A stretch of 64,000 nucleotides of DNA from Pseudomonas cuatrocienegasensis (GTDB taxonomy: Bacteria; Pseudomonadota; Gammaproteobacteria; Pseudomonadales; Pseudomonadaceae): positions 186,001-250,000 of the forward strand of contig NZ_FOFP01000003.1 in NCBI RefSeq assembly GCF_900110925.1, read 5' to 3'. Below, one piece after another: positions 7,873-16,387 of this stretch (its first letter is position 1; every line of letters starts with the position of its first letter). The position numbers were made by a program, and so were the translations under genes. The notes below the pieces were generated by a model. The model ran no database searches. It was not told the origin of the DNA and saw nothing but the letters and a program-made list of their open reading frames with translations.

Positions 7873-8258
7873 TGGCGACCCTGTCGTACGTCAACGTCTT
7901 CGCCAACGACATTGTCGCCCTCAGCGGTTTCTACCAGCGGGTGTTTGGCTTCAGTGAGATCGAGGCCATCCGCTCGCCGATTTTCCGGGGGCTTGATACC
8001 GGCAAATCCTGCATTGGCTTCAACGCCCCGCACGCTTATGAACTGCTGGGTATCGCCGAGCATGCCCAGAGCAGCGGCATCCGCTTTCTGCTCAACCTCG
8101 ATGTCGACAGCCAAGCGGAGGTGGACCGTCTGGTGCCCATCGCCCTTGATGCCGGCGCAACCCTGATCAAGGCGCCCTACACGACCTACTACAACTGGTA
8201 CCAGGCCGTGCTGCTCGACCCTGAAGGCAACCTGTTCCGAATCAACCACATGCTCTAA
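7872..8258 (+). CDS. VOC-fold (glyoxalase/bleomycin-resistance type) protein
   Basis: A 128-residue single-unit VOC protein with paired beta-alpha-beta-beta-beta modules: YVNVFANDIVALSGFYQRVFGF near residues 6-27 and LLDPEGNLFRINHML at the C-terminus. The ATG overlaps the oxygenase stop by one base (TGATG) behind AAGGAGGTGG, so it is translationally coupled. At the usual metal-ligand places it has Asn (YVNVF, normally His) and Arg (GNLFRI, normally Glu), so a classical metal-dependent glyoxalase or ring-cleavage activity looks doubtful. It may be a non-metal lyase or isomerase, or a binding partner of the oxygenase product. Function unknown. Confidence 0.8.
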   Translation: MATLSYVNVFANDIVALSGFYQRVFGFSEIEAIRSPIFRGLDTGKSCIGFNAPHAYELLGIAEHAQSSGIRFLLNLDVDSQAEVDRLVPIALDAGATLIKAPYTTYYNWYQAVLLDPEGNLFRINHML

Positions 8259-8324
8259 GTGCCTGGGATCTGCCACAAAACCATAACGCCAACACCAAAA
8301 AATGCGTGCACAGGAGACAACACC

Positions 8325-9419
8325 ATGATCGACAGATGGATGCACAAAGCGGCCGGCCTGGTAGCCGGTGGTTTGCTGCTGGCGGCCGGCCTGGCTCAGG
8401 CCGAAGACGGCTTTACCCTCAAGGGCGAACCGAAGATTGCGATGCTCTATTTCGATGCGAAAAACGATGGCGGCTGGACCCAGGCCTTCGATGAGGCACG
8501 GATCAAGATCGAGAGTGAGCTGGGGCAAAAAATCCAGTTTGTCGAGAAGGTGCCGGAAAGTGCCTCAGCCATCAAACCGGCCGCCGAACGCTTTATTGCC
8601 CGTGGCGCGAATATCGTCATTGGCACCGCCTTCGGCTACTCGGACAGCTTCAAGGAGCTGGCCGAGAAGTACCCCGATGTGGCCTTCCTCAATGGTTCCG
8701 GCACCACCAACGGGCACAACCTCGAATCCTTTTACGGCCGCACCTACGAAACCCACTACCTGTGCGGCATGGCCGCTGGCGCCGCGTCGAAAAGCGGCAA
8801 GCTCGGCTTCGTCGCCGCCAACCCCTTTGGCGTGGTCAACTGGACGGTCAACGCCTTCGAGATGGGCGCCCGCGAGATGAATCCCAAGGCCACTACCACG
8901 GTGATCTTCACCGGCGCCTGGAACGACCCGGTAAAAGAACGCGCCGCCGCCATGGCCCTGATCGACCAGGGCGCCGACGTGATTGGCCAGCACGTCGACA
9001 CCCCAACACCGCAGATCGTCGCCCAGGAACGCGGCGTCTACGGCACCGGGCACCACCGCGACCTGTCGCAGTTCGCCCCCGAGGCGACCATCTGCTCAGC
9101 GATCTGGACCTGGGAGCGCTTTCTCGTACCGGAGCTGAAGAAGATCATCGCCGGTAACTGGAAACCCGCCCCCTACGGCGCCTTTATGACCATCAGCGAG
9201 GGCGGCGGTGACATCGCCTTCGGCAAGGTCGGCCTGAGCGAAGAAGCCAAAGCCAAAATCATGGCCGCACGCCAGGCGATCATCGATGGCAAGCACCTCT
9301 ACGCCGGCCCGTTGAGCGACCGCGAAGGCAAAGAACGCGTGCCTGCCGGTAGCAGCCTGTCCGATGCCGAGCTGTGGCAGATGGACTGGTACGTCGACGG
9401 CGTTATCACCCAGAAGTAA
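8325..9419 (+). CDS. BMP-family (PnrA-like) ABC transporter substrate-binding protein
   Basis: A 364-residue periplasmic binding protein. The ATG at 8325 follows CAGGAGAC and opens a signal peptide of about 24 residues (MIDRWMHKAAGLVAGGLLLAAGLAQAE). The mature part shows BMP-family blocks: KIAMLYFDAKNDGGWTQAFD, NIVIGTAFGYSDSFKELAEKYPDVAFLNGSG and KSGKLGFVAANPFGVVNWTVNAFEMGAR. BMP-type proteins paired with two permeases and a double ATPase import nucleosides or nucleobases in characterised cases. There is no lipobox Cys, as expected for a Gram-negative soluble receptor. It probably delivers the oxygenase substrate. Confidence 0.9.
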   Translation: MIDRWMHKAAGLVAGGLLLAAGLAQAEDGFTLKGEPKIAMLYFDAKNDGGWTQAFDEARIKIESELGQKIQFVEKVPESASAIKPAAERFIARGANIVIGTAFGYSDSFKELAEKYPDVAFLNGSGTTNGHNLESFYGRTYETHYLCGMAAGAASKSGKLGFVAANPFGVVNWTVNAFEMGAREMNPKATTTVIFTGAWNDPVKERAAAMALIDQGADVIGQHVDTPTPQIVAQERGVYGTGHHRDLSQFAPEATICSAIWTWERFLVPELKKIIAGNWKPAPYGAFMTISEGGGDIAFGKVGLSEEAKAKIMAARQAIIDGKHLYAGPLSDREGKERVPAGSSLSDAELWQMDWYVDGVITQK

Positions 9420-9479
9420 TCCAGTGCCGGGGCGCGCCGCGTGCGGCGCGCCTTCGCCTGCCCGACGCGGACAACCGGA

Positions 9480-10988
9480 ATGCCCAACGCACTGCAACTC
9501 GAAGGCGTCAGCAAGAGCTTCGACGGCTACAAGGCCCTGTCAGACGCCAGTTTCACCGTCAAATGGGGCGAGGTGCATGCCCTGCTTGGCGAGAACGGCG
9601 CTGGCAAATCCTCGCTGATGAACATCGCCGCCGGGCTCTATGCCCCGGAAAGCGGCCACTTACTGATCGACGACAACCCGGTACGGCTCAAAGGCCCGGC
9701 TGATGCGGCGCGCGAGCGCATCGGCATGGTCCACCAGCATTTCAAACTGGTGAAGCCGTTCAGCGTCGCCGAGAACATCCTCCTCGGCCTGCCGAAACGT
9801 GCCGGCAGTCACCGCGCGCGCCTGCTTGAAACCGAGCGGTTGGTGGCCGAGAAGGCGGCTGAGATCGGCTTCGCCATCGACCCACGGCAGACGGTGGCCA
9901 CCCTCTCCATCGCCGAGCAGCAGCGGGTAGAGATCCTCAAGGTGCTGCTCGCCGGGGCGCGCATCCTGATCCTCGACGAACCCACGGCGGTGCTCACCGA
10001 CCAGGAGGGTGAACGCCTGCTGAGCACGGTGCGCAAACTGGCCCGCCAGGGCGCCGCAGTGGTTCTGGTGACCCACCGCATGAGCGATGTCAAACGCTTC
10101 GCCGACCGCGTGACGGTGATGCGCGGCGGGCGCACCATCACCACCCTCGACCCGGCCGGCATCGACATCGCCGAGCTGGTCAAACTGACCGTCGGCGAAT
10201 CGCCCTCATTGCCCGAGCACACGCGCAACGAGGCCGGCCCGGTGCGCCTGCAAGTGCGCGGCCTGCGCTCACCGGAGCGTGGCGGGCGGCGCATCCTCTC
10301 GGGTGTCGACATGGACCTGCGCGCCGGCGAGATCTACGCCATCGCCGGGGTCGGCGGCAACGGCCAGAGCGAACTGGCCAACGTGCTGATGGGCCTGCCC
10401 GAACCCTGCGAGGGCGAGGTGCAGGTCGACGGCCTCGGCGACCTGCTCAGCGCCAGCCCGGCGCAGCGCCGTGAGCTGCGCATCGCTGCCATTCCTGCCG
10501 ACCGTTACGGCCTGGCGTTGGCGGGCAACCTGTCGATTGCCGATAACTTCGCCATCGGCCAGGTGCACAACGGCCGCTACGGCGGCTTCTGGCGCCTGCG
10601 CGAAGGCGTTGTGCGCGCCGACACTCGCGCCGCCGTGGAACGCTTTGATGTGCAAGGCGCGCGCAGCCCAGGGCAGAAAGCCGCCCTGCTATCCGGCGGC
10701 AATGCGCAAAAGCTGGTGATCGCCCGCGAGTTCTCCCGTGAGCCGAACATCGTCCTGGCCCATAGCCCCAGCCGGGGGCTCGACGTGCGCGCTGGGGCCG
10801 CCGTGCACCAGCGCCTGCTCGCCGCCCGCGACGCTGGCGCGGCGGTGCTGCTGATCAGTGAAGACCTGGATGAAGTGCTGGCCCTGGCCGACCGTATCGG
10901 TGTGATGAGCGGCGGACGCATCGTCGCCGAATTTGAACGACCCGCTGATCGCCAAGCGATCGGCAAAGCCATGGTGGACCATGCCTGA
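9480..10988 (+). CDS. BMP-type ABC importer, double ATPase subunit
   Basis: A 502-residue protein with two tandem ABC cassettes. The first has an intact Walker A (GENGAGKSS), signature (LSIAEQQRVEILK) and Walker B (ILILDEPTAVL). The second has degenerate Walker A (GVGGNGQSE, no Lys), signature LLSGGNAQKLVIARE and a weak Walker B (VLAHSPSRGLD). This asymmetry is usual for the sugar/nucleoside importer ATPases (RbsA/YufO class). The ATG at 9480 is preferred over an upstream in-frame start because the family begins at this point. It overlaps the next permease gene by 8 bases. Confidence 0.92.
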   Translation: MPNALQLEGVSKSFDGYKALSDASFTVKWGEVHALLGENGAGKSSLMNIAAGLYAPESGHLLIDDNPVRLKGPADAARERIGMVHQHFKLVKPFSVAENILLGLPKRAGSHRARLLETERLVAEKAAEIGFAIDPRQTVATLSIAEQQRVEILKVLLAGARILILDEPTAVLTDQEGERLLSTVRKLARQGAAVVLVTHRMSDVKRFADRVTVMRGGRTITTLDPAGIDIAELVKLTVGESPSLPEHTRNEAGPVRLQVRGLRSPERGGRRILSGVDMDLRAGEIYAIAGVGGNGQSELANVLMGLPEPCEGEVQVDGLGDLLSASPAQRRELRIAAIPADRYGLALAGNLSIADNFAIGQVHNGRYGGFWRLREGVVRADTRAAVERFDVQGARSPGQKAALLSGGNAQKLVIAREFSREPNIVLAHSPSRGLDVRAGAAVHQRLLAARDAGAAVLLISEDLDEVLALADRIGVMSGGRIVAEFERPADRQAIGKAMVDHA

Positions 10989-12087
10989 TATTGCCCCCAC
11001 TGCTGCACCGCGCCAGCCGCTGGCGAGCCGCCGCTACACCCTGGAAATCCGCCAACAGATGGCCTGGCACTGGCAGGCGTTGATCCTCGCCCTGGCGCTG
11101 CTGGTCGGTCTGGGTATCTCCACCGCGATCCTGGTCGCAGCTGGAGTGCCAGCCGGCGAACTGCTCAACGAGTTCGTCCTGCTCACCCTGTTCGACCTGC
11201 AGAGCCTCAAGGCCGTGCTGTTCCAGGCCGCGCCCATCATCATGGTCGGCCTGGCCGGCTGCATCGCCTTCCGCGCGCGCTTCTGGAACCTCGGCCTGGA
11301 AGGGCAGATGATCTGGGGCGGCATCGCGGCCACGGCCATCTCACTGTTCGAGGTGGGCCCCGAGGCCCTGCGCTTGCCGCTGATGGGCCTGGCCGCCGCC
11401 CTCGCAGGGCTGGCCTGGGCGCTGGCACCGGTGTTGTTGAAGCTCAACCTGCGGGTCAACGAGATCATCTCGACGCTGATGCTCAACTACATCGCGGCGA
11501 ACTTTCTCCTGCACCTGGTCTATGGTGCCTGGAAGGACCCGCGCGACGCCTTCCCCTACTCACCGCAGTACCGCCCCTTCGAGCGCATTCCCGAATTCTT
11601 CGACGGCTACAGCCTGGCCATCCCGCTGGCCTTGCTGGCCGCCCTGCTGGCCTGGTGGTTCGTCAGCCTGTGCCGGGCCGGGCTCTATCTACGCTTCGTC
11701 GACGCCAACCTGCGGGTGGCCACCGCCAACGGAGTACCGGTGCGCCAGGTGATCATCACCAGTGTGCTGCTCTCTGGCAGCCTCGCCGGGCTGGCCGGCT
11801 GGCTGGTCGCAGCCGGCCAGGAAAGTCGCCTGACCCAGGCCTTCTACCAGGGCTACGGTTTCTCCGGGATTCTCATCGCCTTCCTCGCCCGCAATAACCC
11901 ACTGGCAGCAACCATAGTCGCGCTGCTGGTGGCCACGCTGTTCGTCGCCGGGCGCAACCTGCAGGTGTTCTACCAGATCCCCTTTTCCATGGTGCAACTG
12001 ATCCAGGCGCTGATCGTCATCTGTGTCGCCAGCTCCGACTTCTTCATTCGCCACCGCATTCGCCGCACGCTCGGGAGAGACGCCTGA
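10981..12087 (+). CDS. BMP-type ABC importer, permease subunit 1
   Basis: A 368-residue inner-membrane permease of the BPD_transp_2 (YufP-like) type. A cytoplasmic N-terminus of about 45 residues is followed by 8 or so hydrophobic segments (for example ALILALALLVGLGISTAILV, then LFQAAPIIMVGLAGCIAF). The blocks FWNLGLEGQMIWGGIAATAI and NEIISTLMLNYIAANFLLHL are characteristic of permeases that work with BMP receptors. The start ATG lies inside the ATPase gene (8-base overlap), and the stop overlaps the next start by one base. Confidence 0.92.
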   Translation: MPDIAPTAAPRQPLASRRYTLEIRQQMAWHWQALILALALLVGLGISTAILVAAGVPAGELLNEFVLLTLFDLQSLKAVLFQAAPIIMVGLAGCIAFRARFWNLGLEGQMIWGGIAATAISLFEVGPEALRLPLMGLAAALAGLAWALAPVLLKLNLRVNEIISTLMLNYIAANFLLHLVYGAWKDPRDAFPYSPQYRPFERIPEFFDGYSLAIPLALLAALLAWWFVSLCRAGLYLRFVDANLRVATANGVPVRQVIITSVLLSGSLAGLAGWLVAAGQESRLTQAFYQGYGFSGILIAFLARNNPLAATIVALLVATLFVAGRNLQVFYQIPFSMVQLIQALIVICVASSDFFIRHRIRRTLGRDA

Positions 12088-13013
12088 TGGAACTAATCAC
12101 CAGCTGGCTCGGTAACGTCCCCGACTTTGCCGTGCCCTATGCCCTGGCCGCCCTGGGTCTGATTCTCACTGAACGTGCCGGGGTACTGGCCCTCGGCGCC
12201 GAAGGCCTGCTGCTGGCCGGCGCCCTGGCCAGCATCGGCATGCAACTGGCGCTGGGCGTCACTGGCCTGTCGTTGCTTGCCGGTATGGCGGCCGCCGCCC
12301 TGGTCTCGGTGCTGTTCGCGGTCATGGTGATCATCCTGCGGATCAACCAGGTCATCGCCGGGCTGACCCTGGTGTTCTTCTGCCAGGGTCTGACCAGCCT
12401 GCTCGGCACCTTGCTGGAGTGGACCAACCAGCCGATCCAGGGGTTGCCGGCGCTGGCGCTGTGGCCGCTGTCGGAGCTGCCGCTGATTGGCCGGCTGTTC
12501 AACCAGAACCTGATGGTCTACCTCACCGCGCCGATCTTTTTCGCCGTGGTCTGGTACCTGCAGCGCAGCACCTCGGGCCTGCGCCTGCGCGCAGTCGGCG
12601 AAAACCCGCAAGCGGCCGATGCCGCGGGCATCCCGGTGATCGCTTACCGCTTCGCCGCGGTCATGGCTGGTGCCGCCCTGGTGGGCCTGGCCGGCGCCTA
12701 TATTGCGGTGCTCAGCACCAAGATGTGGATTGCCGACATGAGCGGTGGCCGTGGCTGGATCGCCGTGGCGTTGGTCATCTTTGCTCGCTGGTCACCCTGG
12801 AAGGCGTTGGTCGGCGCGCTGCTGTTCGGCTGCATCGAGGCGCTGATCCCGCAGCTCGCCGCGGCCGGCATCCGCCTGCCGCAGTATTTCGTGCTGATGA
12901 CGCCCTATGCCGTGACCCTCGGCGTGATGATCTGGGTCGCCCTTTCCGGCCGCGGCCAGAACGACCAGCCCGGCGCCCTCGGCGAACCCTATGTCCGCGA
13001 AGAGCGCCGCTGA
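12087..13013 (+). CDS. BMP-type ABC importer, permease subunit 2
   Basis: A 308-residue second permease (YufQ-like), highly hydrophobic, with the family block LTERAGVLALGAEGLLLAGALASIG near the N-terminus and RLRAVGENPQAADAAGIPVIAYRF in the cytoplasmic loop. It forms the channel with the preceding permease. The ATG overlaps the stop of permease 1 by one base. The C-terminus is charged (GRGQNDQPGALGEPYVREERR). The transporter is complete, which matters because the neighbouring rut operon lacks rutG. Confidence 0.92.
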   Translation: MELITSWLGNVPDFAVPYALAALGLILTERAGVLALGAEGLLLAGALASIGMQLALGVTGLSLLAGMAAAALVSVLFAVMVIILRINQVIAGLTLVFFCQGLTSLLGTLLEWTNQPIQGLPALALWPLSELPLIGRLFNQNLMVYLTAPIFFAVVWYLQRSTSGLRLRAVGENPQAADAAGIPVIAYRFAAVMAGAALVGLAGAYIAVLSTKMWIADMSGGRGWIAVALVIFARWSPWKALVGALLFGCIEALIPQLAAAGIRLPQYFVLMTPYAVTLGVMIWVALSGRGQNDQPGALGEPYVREERR

Positions 13014-13034
13014 CCCGGCGCCAAGGAGATTGCC

Positions 13035-13721
13035 ATGCGCACCTTTGTCTATGAACGCCCCCGCGAACTCGATGCCGCCGCATTCGCCGACTACCTCGAC
13101 CCGCGCAGCACGGCGGTGATTTCCATCGACCTGCACCGCGGCCACCTCGACGAATCCCCCGACTGCCCGTGCCCAGCCCCTCGGGCACGGGAACTGGTCG
13201 CGCCAGTCGACGCCTTCCACACGCAGGCGCGGGATATTGGGGTGCGCATCGTGCACGTGCGCTCGGTGCTGCGCGCAGATGGCTCGGACGATCTCGGCGG
13301 TATTCCCTCGGCCTGGCGGCGTACCTTCCCATTGCATGTCGGCGAGATCCCCAACCATGCCGAACATGCTCTGGAAGGCTCACGCTGGACCGAGTGGCTG
13401 ACCCAGGTCGAACCCGGCGACCTGACGGTCTCGAACAAGCGCCGGCTGTCGGCGTTCTACCCCACCGACCTGGACTTTCTGCTGCGCAACCAACGCATCG
13501 ACACCCTGGTGTTCAATGGCGGCTTCGCCGACTGCTGCGTATTGAACAGCGCCTTTGAAGCAGCCAACCTGAACTATCGGGTGATCGTCCTGCGTGACCT
13601 GGTGCGCGGCACCGACGACCACCTGGAGGCTGCGGCCTTCAGCATGGTCTCCCTGCACCTGGGCTTGGTCATGGAGTCCGCCGAGCTGTTGGCGGTCTGG
13701 AAGCAGGGTAATCCGACCTAG
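13035..13721 (+). CDS. Isochorismatase-fold cysteine hydrolase
   Basis: A 228-residue cysteine hydrolase of the RutB/N-carbamoylsarcosine amidase/nicotinamidase superfamily. The triad is inferred as Asp32 (AVISIDLHRGHL), Lys135 (VSNKRRLSAFYPTDL) and Cys168 (GGFADCCVLNSAFEAAN). An acidic/Cys loop ESPDCPCPAPRA near residues 40-51 may bind metal. AAGGAG lies 7 bases upstream of the ATG. As the last gene of the oxygenase operon it is expected to hydrolyse a C-N bond in the oxidised substrate and free ammonia. It is far from RutB in sequence, so the substrate probably differs. It ends 2 bases before the convergent argA stop. Confidence 0.85.
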   Translation: MRTFVYERPRELDAAAFADYLDPRSTAVISIDLHRGHLDESPDCPCPAPRARELVAPVDAFHTQARDIGVRIVHVRSVLRADGSDDLGGIPSAWRRTFPLHVGEIPNHAEHALEGSRWTEWLTQVEPGDLTVSNKRRLSAFYPTDLDFLLRNQRIDTLVFNGGFADCCVLNSAFEAANLNYRVIVLRDLVRGTDDHLEAAAFSMVSLHLGLVMESAELLAVWKQGNPT

Positions 13722-13723
13722 TC

Positions 13724-15022
13724 CTACAGCGTTTTCTCGAACACCTTGGAATTACGCTGGTAGTTGTACAGCGACGCGCGCGCGGCGGGCATGCGCTCGA
13801 CACTGCTGGGTACGAAGCCACGCTCGCGGAACCAATGGGCAGTGCGCGTGGTGAGGACGAACAGGGTCTTGATACCCTGGGCACGGGCACGGTCTTCGAT
13901 GCGTTCGAGCAGCTCGTCGCCACGGCCACCGTGGCGGTATTCCGGGTTTACGGCCAGACAGGCCAGCTCCCCGAATTCCGTATCGGCAATCTGGTAGAGC
14001 GCCGCGCAGGCGATGATCAGGCCATCACGCTCGACGATGCTGAACTGCTCGATCTCGCGCTCCAGCACCTCACGTGAGCGGCGCACCAGAATGCCCTGCT
14101 CCTCCAGCGGGCTGATCAGCTCGATCAGGCCGCCGACATCACCGATGGTGGCCTCGCGCAAGGACTCGAACTGCTCCGGGTCGACCAGGGTGCCGCCACC
14201 GTCGCGGGTGAACAACTCGGTGAGCAGTGAACCATCGCCGGTGTAGCTGACAATGTGGCTGCGCTTGACCCCGCTGCGGCACGCCTGGGCGGCAGCATCC
14301 AGCAACTCGCCCTGGTAATCGCTGCCCAGGCGCGCCACATGGGCCGGCACCTGTTGCGGACGCAGCTCACGAATCAGCTTGCCGTCTTCATCGAGCAGAC
14401 CCTGCTGGCTGCTGAACAGAATCAGCTTGTCGACCGCCAAGTCGATGGCCGCACGCATGGCCACATCTTCGCAGGCCAGGTTGAAGATCTCGCCCGTTGG
14501 CGAATACCCCAGAGGCGACAGCAGCACGATATTGCGTTCATCGAGCTGGCGATTGATGCCCTTGCGGTCGATACGCCGCACTTCGCCGGTATGGTGGTAA
14601 TCGACGCCATCCATCACCCCAATCGGCCGCGCGGTGACGTAGTTGCCGCTGCTCACCCGCAGCCGCGAGCCCTGCATCGGCGAGGCCGCGATATCCATCG
14701 ACAGGCGTGCCTCGATGGCGATGCGCAACTGGCCAACCGCGTCGATCACACACTCCAGGGTCGGCCCGTCGGTCACCCGCAGGTCGCGGTGAAAGTGCGC
14801 CGTCAGCCCGCGCGCATTGAGGCGCGCTTCGATCTGCGGACGCGAACCGTGGACCAGCACCAGGCGCACACCCAGGCTGTGCAACAGCACCAGGTCGTGG
14901 ACGATATTGGCGAAATTGGGATGGGCAACGCCCTCGCCCGGCAGCATGACCACGAAGGTGCAGTCCCGGTGAGCATTGATGTAAGGCGATGCATGGCGCA
15001 GCCAGTTGACGTAGTCGAGCAT
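13724..15022 (-). CDS. argA: N-acetylglutamate synthase ArgA
   Basis: A 432-residue enzyme that acetylates glutamate with acetyl-CoA, the first step of arginine synthesis. The N-terminal amino-acid-kinase-like domain, which binds arginine for feedback inhibition, runs to about residue 285 (MLPGEGVAHPNFANIVHDLVLL, VHGSRPQIEARL). The C-terminal GNAT domain follows (ACLAVNPEYRHGGRGDELLERI). The ATG at 15022 (MLDYVNWLRHASPYINAH) fits Pseudomonas ArgA; a TTG two codons upstream is unlikely. argE lies upstream on the same strand, 144 bases away. Confidence 0.97.
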   Translation of the reverse strand: MLDYVNWLRHASPYINAHRDCTFVVMLPGEGVAHPNFANIVHDLVLLHSLGVRLVLVHGSRPQIEARLNARGLTAHFHRDLRVTDGPTLECVIDAVGQLRIAIEARLSMDIAASPMQGSRLRVSSGNYVTARPIGVMDGVDYHHTGEVRRIDRKGINRQLDERNIVLLSPLGYSPTGEIFNLACEDVAMRAAIDLAVDKLILFSSQQGLLDEDGKLIRELRPQQVPAHVARLGSDYQGELLDAAAQACRSGVKRSHIVSYTGDGSLLTELFTRDGGGTLVDPEQFESLREATIGDVGGLIELISPLEEQGILVRRSREVLEREIEQFSIVERDGLIIACAALYQIADTEFGELACLAVNPEYRHGGRGDELLERIEDRARAQGIKTLFVLTTRTAHWFRERGFVPSSVERMPAARASLYNYQRNSKVFEKTL

Positions 15023-15166
15023 GGGCAAAAAAACCTGTAGAAACTGAGCAAAACACGAAAGTGGGCGCCGAGCGCCCCGCAGTACAAGCGGGTGCCGAGG
15101 GTTATCGTCGTTGAGTAAGCCGCTGCACGCGTGCGTCCCTCCGGGTAGAACAGTTTCGCGCCAGGC

Positions 15167-16318
15167 TCATTTGAGCGGCGCCAGGCAGTAATGTTGAATC
15201 AGCTCGCGCAGCAGGCGCACGGTAGGGTCAAGACGCGCCATGTCCAGGTACTCGCCGGGCTGGTGGGCACAGGCGATATCCCCCGGCCCGAGAATCAGGG
15301 TCTCGCAACCCAGTTGCTGAAGATAAGGCGCCTCGGTGCCGAACGCCACCGCCTCGGCGGTGTGCCCGGTCAGGCGTTCGGCCACCCGTACCAGCTCGGC
15401 ATCGGCGGCCTGCTCGAACGGCGGCACGGCCGGAAACAGCGGCGCAAAGTCGATGCTCACCTGGTGTTGTTCGGCCAGCGGTTGCAGCTTCTGGCGGATC
15501 GCCGCCCGCAGGTGTTCCGGGGCCATGCCGGGCAGCGGACGCAGGTCGAACTCCAGGGAGCACTGGCCACAGATACGGTTGGGATTGTCGCCACCATGGA
15601 TGCAGCCGAAGTTCAGGGTCGGTTGCGGTACACCAAACTGTGGGTTGTTGTACTCGACCTGCCACTGGCTGCGCAGCCCGCGTAATGCGCTCATCACATC
15701 GTGCATTGCCTCCAGGGCGCTGTGGCCCAGTGACGGGTCGGAGGAGTGGCCACTTTGCCCAAGGATATCCAGGCGCTCCATCATCACGCCCTTGTGCAGG
15801 CGCACCGGCCGCAGCCCGGTCGGCTCGCCGATCACCGCGGCACGGCCCAGTGGCCGGCCAGCCGCAGCCAGGGCACGGGCGCCGGACATCGAGCTTTCTT
15901 CATCGCAGGTGGCGAGAATCAGCAGCGGTTGCTGGAAGCGCTGTTCGAGCAGCGGGCGGACCGCCTCGATCACCAGGGCGAAGAAGCCCTTCATGTCGCA
16001 GGCGCCCAAGCCGACCCAGCGGCCGTCAATCTCGGTGAGTTTCAGCGGATCAGTCTGCCACAGCGCGGCATCGAAGGGCACGGTGTCGCTGTGCCCGGCC
16101 AGCACCAGCCCGCCCGGTCCGCTGCCATAACTGGCGAGCAGGTTGAACTTGCCGGGCTCCACGGTCTGGATCTCGCAGGTAAAACCCAGGTCGCCCAGCC
16201 AGGCGGCCAGCAACTCGATCACCGGGCCGTTGCTCTGGTCCCAATTGGCCTGGGTACAGCTCACCGAGGGCGTGGCAATCAGCGCAGCGAACTGGTCTTT
16301 CAAGGAAGGCAGGGGCAT
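15167..16318 (-). CDS. argE: Acetylornithine deacetylase ArgE
   Basis: A 383-residue M20-family metallopeptidase-like enzyme that converts N-acetylornithine to ornithine. Zinc-site motifs are visible: HSDTVPFD, GACDMKGFFAL (Asp ligand) and the catalytic/bridging pair in CDEESSMSGARAL. A C-terminal metal His lies in IACAHQPGEYLDMA. It is transcribed towards argA on the minus strand. Note that Pseudomonas also has ArgJ, so ArgE may be auxiliary. Confidence 0.95.
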   Translation of the reverse strand: MPLPSLKDQFAALIATPSVSCTQANWDQSNGPVIELLAAWLGDLGFTCEIQTVEPGKFNLLASYGSGPGGLVLAGHSDTVPFDAALWQTDPLKLTEIDGRWVGLGACDMKGFFALVIEAVRPLLEQRFQQPLLILATCDEESSMSGARALAAAGRPLGRAAVIGEPTGLRPVRLHKGVMMERLDILGQSGHSSDPSLGHSALEAMHDVMSALRGLRSQWQVEYNNPQFGVPQPTLNFGCIHGGDNPNRICGQCSLEFDLRPLPGMAPEHLRAAIRQKLQPLAEQHQVSIDFAPLFPAVPPFEQAADAELVRVAERLTGHTAEAVAFGTEAPYLQQLGCETLILGPGDIACAHQPGEYLDMARLDPTVRLLRELIQHYCLAPLK

Positions 16319-16387
16319 AAGCGGTCTCCGCGGGCGAGCCCCATGATAGAGGCATCGCCCGCCGAGATGAAACCGCGGGAGGGTTTC

